Positions 1 to 10,522 of a stretch of DNA of 64,000 bases are shown one piece after another. Source of the stretch: Alligator mississippiensis (lineage: Eukaryota > Chordata > Crocodylia > Alligatoridae); contig NC_081826.1 of NCBI RefSeq assembly GCF_030867095.1, positions 44,696,001 through 44,760,000 on the forward strand. Direction: 5' to 3'. Numbering within the stretch: the first letter of the stretch is position 1; each line of letters begins with the position of its first letter. A program made the position numbers and the translations under genes. The notes under the pieces are model-generated. The model searched no databases and was not told where the DNA came from. It was given only the letters and a program-made list of their open reading frames with translations.

Positions 1-1305
1 ATCCTGCAGCCAGTTTCTCACCCACCTGACTGCCTTGGAGTTAAGCCCACAATCCTCCAATTTTCTTGCAAGGACATTGTGGGATACTAGATCAAAGTCC
101 TTTTGGAAGTTAAAGCATACAATGTCAGCCTGCTCTCTTGCATCCAGGAGGCGAGTTACCTGGTCATAGAAAGAGATGAGGTTGGTAAAGCAAGACCTGC
201 CCGCGATGAAGTCATGCTGGCTGTCATTCAGAATGTTACCTTCTGCAAGCTTATCACAGATAGACTCCTTGATGAACTTTTCTAGGATTTTCCCTAGGAT
301 AGAAGTTAGGCTGATTGGTTACCCGGGCCCTCCTTCCTGCCCTTCTCGTTGTTGGGCACAACAATGGCCCTCTTCTAGTCCTCAGAGATTTCTCCGGAGT
401 GCCACGAGTTGTGCAAGAGTTTCACCAGGGGTTCCTCGATGACTTTGGCCAGCTCCTTCAGCACTCTTGGATGAAGATCATCCAGTCCTTCTGACTTGTA
501 TATGTCTAATTTTATTAATTGGTCATACACCAATTCTATGGCAGTAGTAGGAAGGCAATTATTCCTATCATGCTCATCCTCTACTCTACCTGGTGTGGTT
601 TTCCCCTTGGTCCAGTGAAAAACCAAGGTGAAGTAGTCATTCAGGAGTTCAGCTTTCTCCTGGGTTGCTGAGTAATGGCTCTACACTCCCATGTGTTTTC
701 TTCCTGTTCTCTATGTACCTAAAGAAGGACTTCTTCTTGTCCTTGATTCCCGTTTCTAATCTAAGTTCACTCACTGCTTTAGCCTGTCTTATTGGTTCCC
801 TGCAAATGCGGGCTGACGTGGAATAGTCCTCCTTGGGGCCCATCCCAAGCTTCCATTGTTTATAAGCCTCTTTCTTCTTTCTTAAGAGGACCACAATTTC
901 CCTGTTTAACCAAGAGGGCTACCCAGCCCTCCTGTTACTTTTTCTCTGCATGGGAATGGACTTCCTTTGTGCTTCAAGGATCACGTCCTTAAGGAACAAC
1001 CACTCTTCATGCACATCTTTCACCTTTGGTTCCTGGTTCCATGGGACTTGCCCCACTAGTGGCCTAAGTTTGTTGAAATTTGCATTTGTGAAGTCCAAGA
1101 CTTCAATCCTGCTATCCAATTTGTCTGCCTTACGTCGGACAGTCTTCCCTCTATATTTAAGTTGGTCATGAGGTCATCTCCTTTGGCCAGGACACCCCCC
1201 CCCCCCCCAGCCACAACTTGACCCAGAGAGTTTCAAGCTGACCATTTTTGGAGCTGATGTTGGCCTCCAATGAGGTGTACTGCTCTTTCACATAGAGAGC
1301 AATGC
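1..1305 (-). mobile_element. CR1 LINE fragment, ORF2 (endonuclease end to start of reverse transcriptase)
   Basis: Broken frames on the minus strand read as CR1 ORF2. From high to low coordinates: the end of the apurinic-like endonuclease (around 1210-1300, a stretch reading like ALYVKEQYTSLEA), the linker (919-1119, 649-894) and the connection into the reverse transcriptase (375-626, with LHPRVLKELA). At the left edge the frame reads like the RT motif around VSHNVL and continues outside the window. Several frameshifts and stops, so a dead copy. Same family as 39392-41305 and 60855-63366 but more diverged. Family call is from recognisable CR1 phrases, not from a search. Confidence 0.85.
1195..1208. 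repeat. Poly(C) run
   Basis: Fourteen consecutive C inside the CR1 endonuclease region. It lies between conserved CR1 blocks, so it is a late simple-repeat expansion in the dead copy. Confidence 0.9.
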
Positions 1306-2110
1306 CTGCACCAACAGTATAATAATTTATATGGTATACAGTATAGTATATATATGGCTCCCAATAGTATAGTACTTTTCTCTGGTCAGGGCAAGTTCTC
1401 AGCTCATGTCAGGGAATGATACCAGGAGGGTACCTCTATAGGAGATTATACATGAGTATAATATACAACCAGTAGGAATACAATGCACTTAGTTCCTAGT
1501 ACCTAACTATACAGGAAAATGTCCTCTGATCCAGAAAGTTCTAATATACTGTGCCCAGCCAGTCACTCTGTCCCCCTTGGGGTAAGATTCAACATATTGT
1601 TGTAGTCACTGGTGATCATGTGTGATGCAGATTTGTTGAGGCCTGAGGTTTGAGCTCTGTTGCCTGGGCCATTCATCTCTCACTGCTAAACTGGTCTCAA
1701 CCTCCCAGTTGAATCTGGCTCTTCTGTGGACTGAAGGGATCTGCACCACAGCTCCCAACTCTGCTATGACATTCTCCTCCTCAAAACATCAATCCAACTT
1801 CTCGATGCCAATGGCTACTCCTGCCATTCCCTCAGGGCCAGTTGACTGGTGTCCCCTTCTTAATTTTACAACTTGGTTACAGAGTGATTCTCTTCTCAGA
1901 GTCACTGGCAGCCAACACTGCCTTTGTTTGCAGAGACACTTCTTTATAATGAAAGTCTTTCGGTCTGGTAGTCAACCTTCTATGGCTGTCCTACCCACAC
2001 AAAACATTGGGATAGTGAGAAACATGGACGATATAGTTAACTACAGCTTTCAGAGGGCCACATCAAACCTCATTACCTCCTCTATCAGTTATATAAGTAT
2101 AACCGCTGCA
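1306..2110. other. No recognised gene or element
   Basis: AT-rich start with TATAGTATA-like runs (about 1320-1375), then mixed sequence. A 134-residue open frame at 1709-2113 on the plus strand matches nothing I recognise and has no coding-like context. Regarded as chance. Confidence 0.5.
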
Positions 2111-2310
2111 TAGGATCATAGGCCATTAGATCTGGAAGGGATCTCATGAAGTCATCTAGTCTATCCCTCTGCTTGGGACAAGATCATCCCTGATTAAGAC
2201 AACCCATTTAGGTGTCTGTGTAACCTGTGTTGAAAAGTTCCAGGAATGGAAATTGCATAACTTCTCTAGATAGCTAGCCTGTTACAATGCCTAACTACTC
2301 TCACTGTCAG
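2111..2310 (-). mobile_element. CR1 3'-end fragment
   Basis: The plus strand shows the reverse complement of a CR1 3' UTR: a block like 'ctggaagggatctcatgaag' then 'catctagtctatccc', and later the region corresponding to the weakly coding ORF2 end. Strongly 5' truncated. No TSD found. Confidence 0.75.
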
Positions 2311-3474
2311 TCACAGACACCTTCTGCATGTGATGTTTCCAGAGCTTTAACCGAAAGAGAAGCTTGTAAAAGTTATTTTTGAGTTAGAGAGAAATATCAG
2401 ACAAAAGTCAACATTTCAGAACAGGTGAACTTTTTAGCAAGTTGCAACTTAATACCCATTTGACAAACTTCTTTTATGGCTGGCTAAAACAGTTTTCCTT
2501 TACCAAAGTTACAGGCAAGTTAAATTAGATCTTTATGCTGGAGGTTTTTTTCAGCCTTAACTATAGAGATGCTGCAGCTTCTCCATAAGGTGTGAAATTT
2601 GGACATTTTGAAATTCTCTTTAATCATTTTAAATGATTGGATTTAAATCTGAAGTGGTTGAAAGTTGAGCATTTTCACGCTTTACTTGATACTTAGCACA
2701 TTTCATCTCCACACAGCTCTACATATTGTGATGGAACCTATCCTTGGGCCATTTGACCCTACTTCATCCATAATTGGCCACCTCTGGGGCCAGTCTAAAT
2801 CTTCTTTCTGAATTACACCTTATCTAAAGCCTGTCATTTCATCTTTGCCATTTTTGAGGTTAGAACACTATTACTTTAATATTTGTATATAACTTTTCCA
2901 CAGTCATAACTGTTGGGACCTCATTGTTAAATTAAATGAAATAGAAAGAACAGGAGAAAAGTATTTAAACTATGATATTTAGTTTACATTCCAGGTATGT
3001 AATAGAAAAAATACGTACTTTGTTCTAGTCCTAAATTTGGTTTCATAGGAAGAACGTTGCACGGAAACACAAATTAATGCACAACCCTATTAAAGATGAA
3101 CTGTCTTATGAACTTTGTCTGTCCTAAGACTTTTTATTTATTTATTTTTAAATCTAAAATTTCCCTGTGGCAACAATGTTGGGAGTCATAGGATAGACAG
3201 TCTCTAGGAACCTGCTAGTATTTAAGGAACATATTGTTTATACCTGTCAGGTCAATGTAACACAATGATTAAAATACTGGCAATCACCAGTGCCTTATAC
3301 AGTAGTATAAGTAGTATAAGGCACTGGTAGTATAAAGCACTACAGTTGCTATTGCAGGTGAAGCTGAATTGGTGATAGCACTCATGGCAAAGTTGTGGAA
3401 AAAACATTCCAAGAGAGATGATTCTTTAGAAATTTTGGTCTTCAAACTTTCAGGGTGTGCTCACGTCAGAAAGC
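2311..3474. other. Unique-looking AT-rich DNA
   Basis: No open frame, RNA gene or repeat signature recognised. A short local duplication around GTAGTATAAG(GCACT) occurs at about 3300-3345. Confidence 0.5.
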
Positions 3475-3582
3475 TCACCTCTGTTTCCTACATTCACTTG
3501 AAAGTCCTCTTGCTTCTGATGAGTACAGGAGTTTAAATCTGCATTCCTTAAGCAATCCTCCCCCTGAAGTTGGTCCTGAGGA

Positions 3583-3745
3583 CACCTTCACTGCCTTTGG
3601 GGCTGCGTAATCCTGTAATGCCTGGAGGCCCAGGGCTACCAATTGCTCCAGAAAATACACAGGGTAAGGTGATACCTCTCTCTGCATCTGAGACTCATTT
3701 ACCAACCCCCTCACTGCAGCAGTCTCCTGGAGGACCTGGAAGACC
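3583..3745 (-). other. Collagen-like Gly-X-Y frame (possible decayed exon or retrocopy)
   Basis: In one minus-strand frame two segments read as collagen triplets: GLPGPPGD (3722-3745) and, after an in-frame stop, GAIGSPGPPGITGL continuing with one missing Gly to about 3583. About 70 bases separate them, too short for a normal vertebrate intron. A splice-like CAG precedes the first segment. Either a relic of a collagen coding sequence or chance in a G/C-rich stretch. No gene assigned. Confidence 0.25.
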
Positions 3746-3829
3746 TGTTTGATCTAAGCATTGTACCCTGGCTGCCCTCAGATCAAAATGAGACATTTTG
3801 ACATTTAATTAGAATTTACCAGACATTTA

Positions 3830-4110
3830 AACACTGACAAGTAAAACTCATCTCCTCAGGTCTTTCGGGTAAGTCCATCCTGTGACTCAAATGCTCTTCC
3901 TAGCTGCTGCTGTAGATAGTGCTGTATTCCACGTAGGTATAGATAAAATTACACAGTCTGGTCAACCCTTGACTGACACGTCTCAGAGATGGATTAAGTT
4001 CAGACAGTAGCATTTTGAATCCTAATAGTCTGTAGTGCAAACAAACTTCTTCTTGGCATCCTCACCCAAAGGAGTTTGCCAGTAGCCTTTAATCAAGTCC
4101 AGCTAACTCA
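3830..4110 (-). pseudogene. Decayed Ty3/gypsy-like reverse transcriptase fragment
   Basis: The minus strand reads LDLIKGYWQTPL (about 4066-4101), the shape of the LDLxxGYWQ block of gypsy-group reverse transcriptases. About 170 bases further it reads YSSS, a stop, then EEHLSH (about 3880-3915), the shape of the block that follows the catalytic Y-x-D-D motif in these enzymes. The expected catalytic motif is degraded (YVEY-like). Spacing and order fit, with stops and a frame change. No LTRs found nearby. It is a different, older copy than the element at 36.5-42.2 kb. Confidence 0.45.
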
Positions 4111-4867
4111 CCATGTGTTCATTAACAGGACAATCTTATTCCTGTTGCAATAGTTCTGCACTAGTCTTTGCATGTGCTTTCCGTTCTCCAAGAGTCTGTC
4201 TTGAGTCTCCTTTGTCTTGTATTGGGGTATCTTTGATTGGGGTTCCTCTCTTCCCAGGAAAACTTTCAGGACTCCCTTCATCTGGGTCAGGATGCAGTCA
4301 TGGCTCTCTTGCTGTCTAGAAAGGGATCTACTTAGAGAGGGATTTACTCCCTGCTCTGCTACAACCTCTGCCTGGTCTGAGGCTGCATATACAGCATCCT
4401 CCATCAAAGAAAAAGTGATCTTTACCTGCAGAGTTAATTCTGCCGCTTCCCCTCACTGGAAGCCTCTCTTCAAACCCTGCAGCCTCTCTCTGTTGGTTGC
4501 TGACACAGTAACTTCAATCTCCTTCTCCATCTTCATTAGGGCACTGAGGTTGGACTCCTTACCACACTAATTAGCTGGGGTGTCACACTATTCCTCAGGA
4601 TCAGTCTGTCGCTCCAGCTCAGCATTCCAGGACAAGCAACGTGCTGAAGGTTGGTTGATCCTCTGGCTGCTGTGGTCACCAATAGCACTGCCCTCCCACG
4701 TTGATGGGTTGATCAGTGGTCCTGGTACCAGTTCTGTACCTGGCTTGGGGTCCCCAGTTCTAATTGCTCTATGTAACCTGTCCAAACATCGGGGTTTCCA
4801 AAGTTACACCTCCCTTCTGACTCAATTCTGCATAAAGAACTGCTTGTACACTGAGTCTTCCTCTCTT
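4111..4867 (-). other. Uncharacterised region, possibly upstream part of the same dead retroelement
   Basis: A 99-residue minus-strand frame (4108-4407) is rich in Glu, Gln, Lys and Arg. It lies directly 5' of the RT-like fragment in the same orientation, so it may be gag/pol linker sequence, but I recognise no motif. Plus-strand frames at 4217-4570 and 4580-4882 look like shadows. Confidence 0.25.
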
Positions 4868-5110
4868 TCCCACAGGCATTAGAAGACAGTTGTCAAATCC
4901 GTACTCAATCTTTTCTTCTCCAGACTAAATAACCCTGGTTATTTCAGCATTTCCTCATAAATCTTGCTTTCAAGCCTCTTATAATTTTTGTTGCTCTCTG
5001 CTGGACTCTTTCCAAACTGTTTGCATTCTTCTTGAAGTGTGAGGCACAGAACTGGGCACAGTACTTCAGGTGAGGCCTCACCAGATGGGAGGTGAGGCCT
5101 CACCTTCCTA
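4868..5110 (-). mobile_element. CR1 fragment (end of ORF2)
   Basis: The plus strand carries the reverse complement of the conserved CR1 ORF2 end: 'cttttcttctccagactaaa', then a block for the hydrophobic/RRL region, then 'cacagaactgggcacagtac' and 'aggtgaggcctcacc'. The last is locally duplicated (5068-5105). Ends just before the hAT element at 5158. Confidence 0.75.
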
Positions 5111-5444
5111 TAGACTATAGAGAGAGTCCAATACAGAGCTAGGAGGAGAACTTAATACAGGGGCAGGCAAAATACAGTCCACAGGCTTCATCGGGCCCAA
5201 CAGACCATTCTACCCAGCTTACGAGGCCCCTAAAAAAGTTAGTAAATTAATATTTATTTTCTCCTGGGTGCCTGTCAAAGATGACAGAAGCTAAGGGCAG
5301 TAGGAACCAGGGGGAGCTGGCAGAAGAGCAGCCCAGCCCTGCCCCAGCCCCTGACATTTCCCTGCTTCCTGCCTGCTGCTCCAGTACCATTTGGCTCTTA
5401 GCTACATTGCCCAATCAGGGATCATGGGGCGTACTGGTATGGGA

Positions 5445-5470
5445 TTGTGTGTGTGTGTGTGTGTGTGTGT
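5445..5470. repeat. (TG)n microsatellite
   Basis: Thirteen TG units, followed by a second shorter TG tract near 5490-5500. Lies inside the hAT element at 5158. Confidence 0.9.
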
Positions 5471-5549
5471 AGGCAGGGGAAGAGCATGTGTGTGTGTGTA
5501 TGTAGGCGGGGCAGAGTGTATGTGTTTGTAAGGTGAGTACACATGTACC

Positions 5550-5815
5550 CACACCCCCCTTGTACTGCCATACCACAGACCCCCCACAGCTCCTCACTCA
5601 CCCACACAAAGCCCCCTGCACCCATACCCTCTGCCCACACACAGCTCCCCACAAACCCCATACCTACCCATACCTCACATATCCACACACACACCCACAT
5701 GCTCCCTCACCCCACACCCCTATCTACCCCCCAACAGACACACCCACACCATCTGCCATATCCCACATACCCACACATCCACAGCCCCCAACAAACCTAT
5801 ACCCACCCCCTACAA
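5550..5815. repeat. C/A-rich strand-asymmetric simple repeat
   Basis: About 265 bases almost free of G on the plus strand, built from degenerate CCCACAC and CCATAC units. It creates long open frames on both strands that are artefacts (Thr/His/Pro-rich). Interior of the hAT at 5158. Confidence 0.85.
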
Positions 5816-6190
5816 TATACAAGAGTAAGACTTCTTTTTAAGGTATTGTGGATCACCTCTATGTACACTGCACAAACGCATGTAAACGAGGACAAAATAT
5901 TTTTTTATATCAAATTAACGAATGTTGTAGATGTTTGATTTTTAAAATATAATTTGGTATTTTTCTGGTTCTGAGATGGCAAGCTCCCTTGCTGAAAGGA
6001 GTACTTCTGGGGGCAAGGGGAGGGACTTCTGGTAGCAAAGGTCAGGGATTAGGGGGCGGGACTTCCAGTCACAAGATAGTGACCAGGGGGCGAGGAATCT
6101 GTCAAGGGCTACCCATGCAGCCCTCCGCAGCTTGCTAAAACTCGGTAAACAGCCCTTTGCCTGAAATAATTGCCCACCCTTGACTTAATA

Positions 6191-9002
6191 TCTTCTAAAT
6201 AGCTGTAGACCAATCATCAGACAACTTGGCCTTACTTTCCTCTGATAAATATTTTTAAAGAATTCAGAGTGCTGCTCCCATTCCTGGAAGAAGAGATTGT
6301 GAAGAAACACTGCAATGAAAAGTTTTTCTTCTTTTCAGAGTGCTTATCATTGCTGATATATGATTAAAGAAATGCACTAATAACCACTAAGATGGGAATT
6401 TTTTTTTTATTATATTTGTATTACAGCAGTACCATGAGGCTCCTAAATAGGTCAGTAAAGGCCCCTATTCCATACCCTGAACAACTTACTGTCTTAAATG
6501 GATAAGAAGGCTAAAGGTAGTGTGCAGAAACCTATTATTATTTTCTTCATTTTGTAGTGAGGAAACAGGGGGAAAAGTGAACTTGTCTAAATTTAAATAG
6601 ACATTTGTGGCAGAGCTAAGAAACTAATTCAGCTTCAAGTTGTGCCCCCCCCATACTCCACAATCTTAAGAGCAGCCTTCCTATTTTAATGCCAAATTTA
6701 TAATAGTATTCTAAAATGTCAGTTTCACTTAACATTGGTTCCAGTAGTGTTGACTGGTGACTTCAGTTGTGTCTGGTATCTTATCTTTTATTTTTCTTTA
6801 ATTGCTTGGCATTTGATTAGTGCTCAGACTGCTGAATTATGGAATATTGCCTTTGAGGAAGCTGAGGTGAGAATTGAATCTGTATGAGTGATGCGAATGC
6901 AGCTGAGCTGGAGACTCAGGTGTTAAGGACTTACTGATGACTAATCTGGTAAATCAGGTCAAAATATATACGCATATATGATGTTATATAATCGGAATGA
7001 ATGCATAATATTTTTACATATGATTAGTGGGGTATAACTTTTTAATCTACCTAGAGAGAGCAGGTATAATAGGGAACTGATTAACTCTGTGAAAAACTTA
7101 ACTCCATTTATGCCACAATTTATATATTACTTATTTTTTTTAACCAAAAGATAAAAAGAGTGTGTTCTCATCCCTTACCTTGTTTCCTCTTTCCTGTGAA
7201 GAAGGAGATGGGGAAAAGTGAGCTAGTGTTGTAGCTTGGTTTGATGCTCTTGTTCTCAGTCTTGTTTTGCAACTGTAAAATTGTCTGTTCTTTCTTCTAC
7301 CCTTTGCTAAACTAAGTTTATGATAACCAATGGAAAAGGAAATGCTGCAAGCGTCAATCCTGTACCCCAGGGAAATAATTTTGGGGAGAGGTTTTTTTTC
7401 TTTATAAACAAAGGGAAAGTTGCATGTTTCAGCTCTAGCTGATGTTGAAAAGGGCTTGTTACAGTCTGGCTCCTTTTATGACCCACATGTTCTGCAGTGC
7501 CCTTCTACCACCTGAAAATGTACTACTCACTGCAAGAATGTGCAAATTCTGTATTTCATATTTATAGAATCTACCAGTTTAGAATAAAAATACTTTTGGG
7601 GTAGAAGCTCCTGTTTTTGTAGCATTATAGCAATGTAAGGGATCCATAAATTTATAAAATGGGCCTTTAGTTTAAATGTCACATGTGTTCTACTTGTCAT
7701 GCAAATTTAAAACCTCATTTATAATCTAAAAATGTTATCAATTGAACTGGAGTGCTGGGTAGTATCTGATGTAACCATTTGCCCTGCATTATTGAGAAAC
7801 ACCCACTTATTAAACAAAAACCTATTGCTGTTAGCTTTTTTGCGTTAAATTCATAAAAGGGAGCAAACTGACAACAAATCAGCCGTAGCTTGTAAAAATG
7901 ATTTGTGGATTACAAAAACACGGAGGGAGGAAAAATGCATTGTTATTGAGCAGATCGGTTTTGCTTTATTCTGGAGGAAACTTGACCAAATAAATTACAA
8001 ATGTGGTAGCTCAGTATTAAATGGAGAGCAGTAGGGTACAAGCAATAACATGAATTGAATGCATAGAGAGCCCAGTTTGTTTTAGTTAAGCATGTGGCAT
8101 ATTTAGGTAATAGAAACCAGTTACCTACCTACCACATTTTAATGAGGATTGCTTCATTATATTGCTGTAGTGAATGTTTCCCATTTGCAAGCAGATAAGG
8201 ATTTTTTTGTATATGGTTCTATGGAGAAAGATATACTCATTAAATTGCAAAGCTTGCAGCATCCCATTTCTACTATTCCTTTTTTTAAAGAAAAAGTGTA
8301 AAGTGATTGAAATGTTCCTGAACCTGTGCATACAATTTCATTTTTGCAATATTCATTTTTTCCTATCACAGAGAAATACTGTTTAATTTGAATATGATTG
8401 TGAATTTTGCAGAATGGGAATGTAATAGCATTTTACTTAAACTTATGGCATCTTCTGCTCATATTATGTACTTCAGGAATAGTTTCTTCATAATTAAAGT
8501 GTCAAAAAACACATTTGTAACAAGAATGATAAAATACATTCAGAATGATTTGTTGGAGAATAATAACTTGAAACTTCCGCCCTTCAAACGGGATTGTTTA
8601 GAACTCTCCAATCAGTTGTCCAGGGTCCTCTTATCATTTTCCCTTTCCTTGTTACTCTTCATCTCTAACAGCATTTCTTTTGTCTGCATTTATTTTGAAT
8701 TTCATATGTTATGGGTCATTTAATGGAGACTTGCCAGATTTTATATGAATTCTATATGAATATATATAAGTATTTCAATAAATATTAAAGAAGCTTAATC
8801 CCTGTGCTGAATGCCTCCAAATACATATGCACATGCATATACATAGACATCACTCTGGACTCCCAGTAAGGGGGGCACTCATAGAATAACAGGCAATAGT
8901 TATACTCTGTCACTCACATTCTTTAAATATAAACCCTTAGATTCCTTATATCCTGCCTGAAACTAATAGAGGCATAGGGATTCTTCTCCTTTTGTGTCCT
9001 TG
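6191..9002. other. AT-rich DNA without recognised features
   Basis: No element boundary, RNA gene or convincing coding frame. The small frames at 8125-8723 are in low-complexity AT-rich sequence and look random. Could contain conserved non-coding DNA, which cannot be judged from one sequence. Confidence 0.5.
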
Positions 9003-9182
9003 TGACAAGGTATTTAGCAAAAATAGCAGATTTGCTGGAAGTTGACAGGCTGTGCTGCGACCACTTCTGCTATGGCCTCAAACTTGTGAACTCTGGGCTG
9101 TCAACTGTGCATCTTAGCGCCCATGCCATCCCAGCCTGCTTTGAGAAATTATCAGTAAGGATCCGGATTTTCTGCTTCCCAT

Positions 9183-9270
9183 TGAAAAACATAGATTTTC
9201 CCCTTTAAAGGAGAAAAACGTGGATTTTCCATTTTGAAGTAGGAAAACGCGAGTTTCCCCTTTTTTGCAA
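9183..9270. repeat. Short imperfect tandem repeat (about 29-bp unit, 3 copies)
   Basis: Units begin near 9185, 9213 and 9242. Each has the form GAAAAAC-R-(T/C)GG/AG-ATTTTCC, separated by a T-rich link. Confidence 0.6.
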
Positions 9271-9637
9271 ACAGCTTTGTGCAGGCTGGCAGAGGGGGGA
9301 GCTCCTGGTCCTGGGAACGACTCAGGGGAGTTGTGATGAGCTGGGGAGGGGGAGGTGCCAGCAGAGTCTATGTGTGTGTGATGGGCTGGGAGTGGGAGCT
9401 CTCACCTAGGGGAGGTTAGGGGATCCAGGGGAGAGAGACTGCAAATGTACAGGCCCTCTTGGATTGGCTCCAATGTGGAACTCGATCCCCTATCCCCCAG
9501 TGCAACAGTGAATGTCTGCTGGGTTGTGGGGTGTTGTTTTAACTCATGGTGCTTTCTGTGATGTGCCATGAATTACAGTGGGGAGCTGCATGTCTGTTAG
9601 TGTCCTCATTAACCAAGGTGCAAATTCTGACCTCATA

Positions 9638-10057
9638 GGTCGCATCCACACTTTGAACCACTGCTAGTTGTCTCCAGGGAACATCCGTGCCCTGACCACT
9701 CTGGTGCACTGCAAGTTACTGCAGGGGCAGTAAGGGACGTTGGGACCAGCAGCCTTAATTGGGGCCCTGGGCGCCTCCCAGGGCTGTAGCAGCGGCGATT
9801 CTGCTGTGCGGAGCCTGGCAGGAGGTTGCAGTGTGGCTCCGGGTGGTTCGGCTTTCTTTTTTTGTAGCGCATGCTGCCCCCACCTGCGCTGCTCTGTTTT
9901 TCTCCACAGATTTTTTGCACCCTGGATATCCAGGGTCAAAAAACCCCTCCATGCTGCTCCCTTGCAGTGTAGAAAACAACTGAATGTGTGGTATGTGGTG
10001 CTGCAGGCACATCTGCAGCACCACATACCACACAGCTGCACTCATCTGGACATGGCC
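9638..10057. mobile_element. MITE-like DNA element with terminal GGYCRYRTCC repeats and hairpin
   Basis: Left end GGTCGCATCCACAC, right end the complement of GGCCATGTCCAGATGAG. Flanking trinucleotides are ATA and GTA, so the TSD is imperfect. The interior shares a 'ttttttgcaccctggatat'-type block and a subterminal hairpin with the element at 14691-16912, so both belong to one family. No coding potential. Confidence 0.55.
9986..10033. repeat. Perfect 21-bp inverted repeat (hairpin), 6-bp loop
   Basis: Arms 9986-10006 and 10013-10033 are exact reverse complements. The subterminal position matches the imperfect hairpin at 16837-16892 in the related element. Confidence 0.95.
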
Positions 10058-10194
10058 GTAAAGGTTGACCTCCCTTCTCTACGACTGGTGCAAATTTGAA
10101 GCAACTCCATTAAAGTCAAGAGGGTTCCATGTACATACAACCCTGTAAAGAGGAAAATTTCAACCATAATTTTCATATGCCAAAGTAATCTATA

Positions 10195-10508
10195 GACAGA
10201 CAAGGTTCCTTGGGTGAATTTGATATCTTTTATTAGACCAACCCAAATAGCTGGAGAATAGTTATTAAGCAAGCTTTCGGGTTCAAAAACCCTTCATTAA
10301 GCTAAGGAAGTTTCAGCAGTTGGTGTGTCCAGGAAGAGCACACACCAACTGCTGAAACTTCCTTAGCCTGACAAAGGGTTTTTGAACCCGAAAGCTTGCT
10401 TAATAACTATTCTCCAACTATTTGGGTTGGTCTAATAAAAGATATCAAATTCACCCAAGGAACCTTGTCTATGTCCTTAGATCAACACGGCTACAACCTA
10501 CACCCCTG
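10195..10508. mobile_element. Fold-back insertion with 14-bp TSD, candidate Penelope-like element remnant
   Basis: The insertion is flanked by a perfect 14-bp direct repeat, CAAAGTAATCTATA (10181-10194 and 10509-10522). It consists of two inverted arms of about 130 bases (about 10197-10329 and 10339-10472) around a roughly 10-base centre, plus an unpaired tail on the right ending CTACAACCTACACCCCTG. A long TSD fits target-primed retrotransposition rather than a DNA transposon. Inverted terminal units and a hammerhead-like core are features reported for Penelope-like retroelements. No reverse transcriptase is present. The class call is inference; boundaries and palindrome are directly visible. 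Confidence 0.6.
10368..10401 (+). ncRNA. Degenerate hammerhead-ribozyme-like core (right arm)
   Basis: Reads CTGACAA, then a stem GGGTT/AACCC with a TTTG loop (10376-10389), then GAAA (10390-10393). The hammerhead core is CUGANGA, helix II, GAAA. Here the second-last core base is A instead of G, as expected from CpG decay of CTGACGA. The left arm, read on the minus strand (10294-10301), has CTTAATGA at the same place, which keeps the G. The ancestor may therefore have had an intact core. Helix III would have to be very short. Activity is unlikely in this copy. Confidence 0.4.
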
Positions 10509-10522
10509 CAAAGTAATCTATA

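Larger units (their letters stand above)
5158..6182. mobile_element. Non-autonomous hAT-type DNA transposon, copy 1 (1,025 bp)
   Basis: Termini are CAGGGGCAGGCAAAATA on the left and the complement of CAAGGGTGGGCAATTATT on the right. The element is bounded by a perfect 8-bp direct repeat, ACTTAATA (5150-5157 and 6183-6190). Eight-bp TSDs and CAGGG-type termini are typical of hAT elements. No transposase frame, so it must have been moved in trans. The terminal 80-130 bases match the element at 20298-21586 (opposite orientation), and the right subterminal AT-rich block matches 13800-13880 in the copy at 12951. The interior holds a TG run and a long C/A-rich stretch not shared with the others. 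Confidence 0.88.

Noticed and set aside
5402..5938. His/Thr/Pro-rich frames of 60-131 residues
   Set aside because: Direct translation of the TG and C/A simple repeats inside the hAT at 5158.
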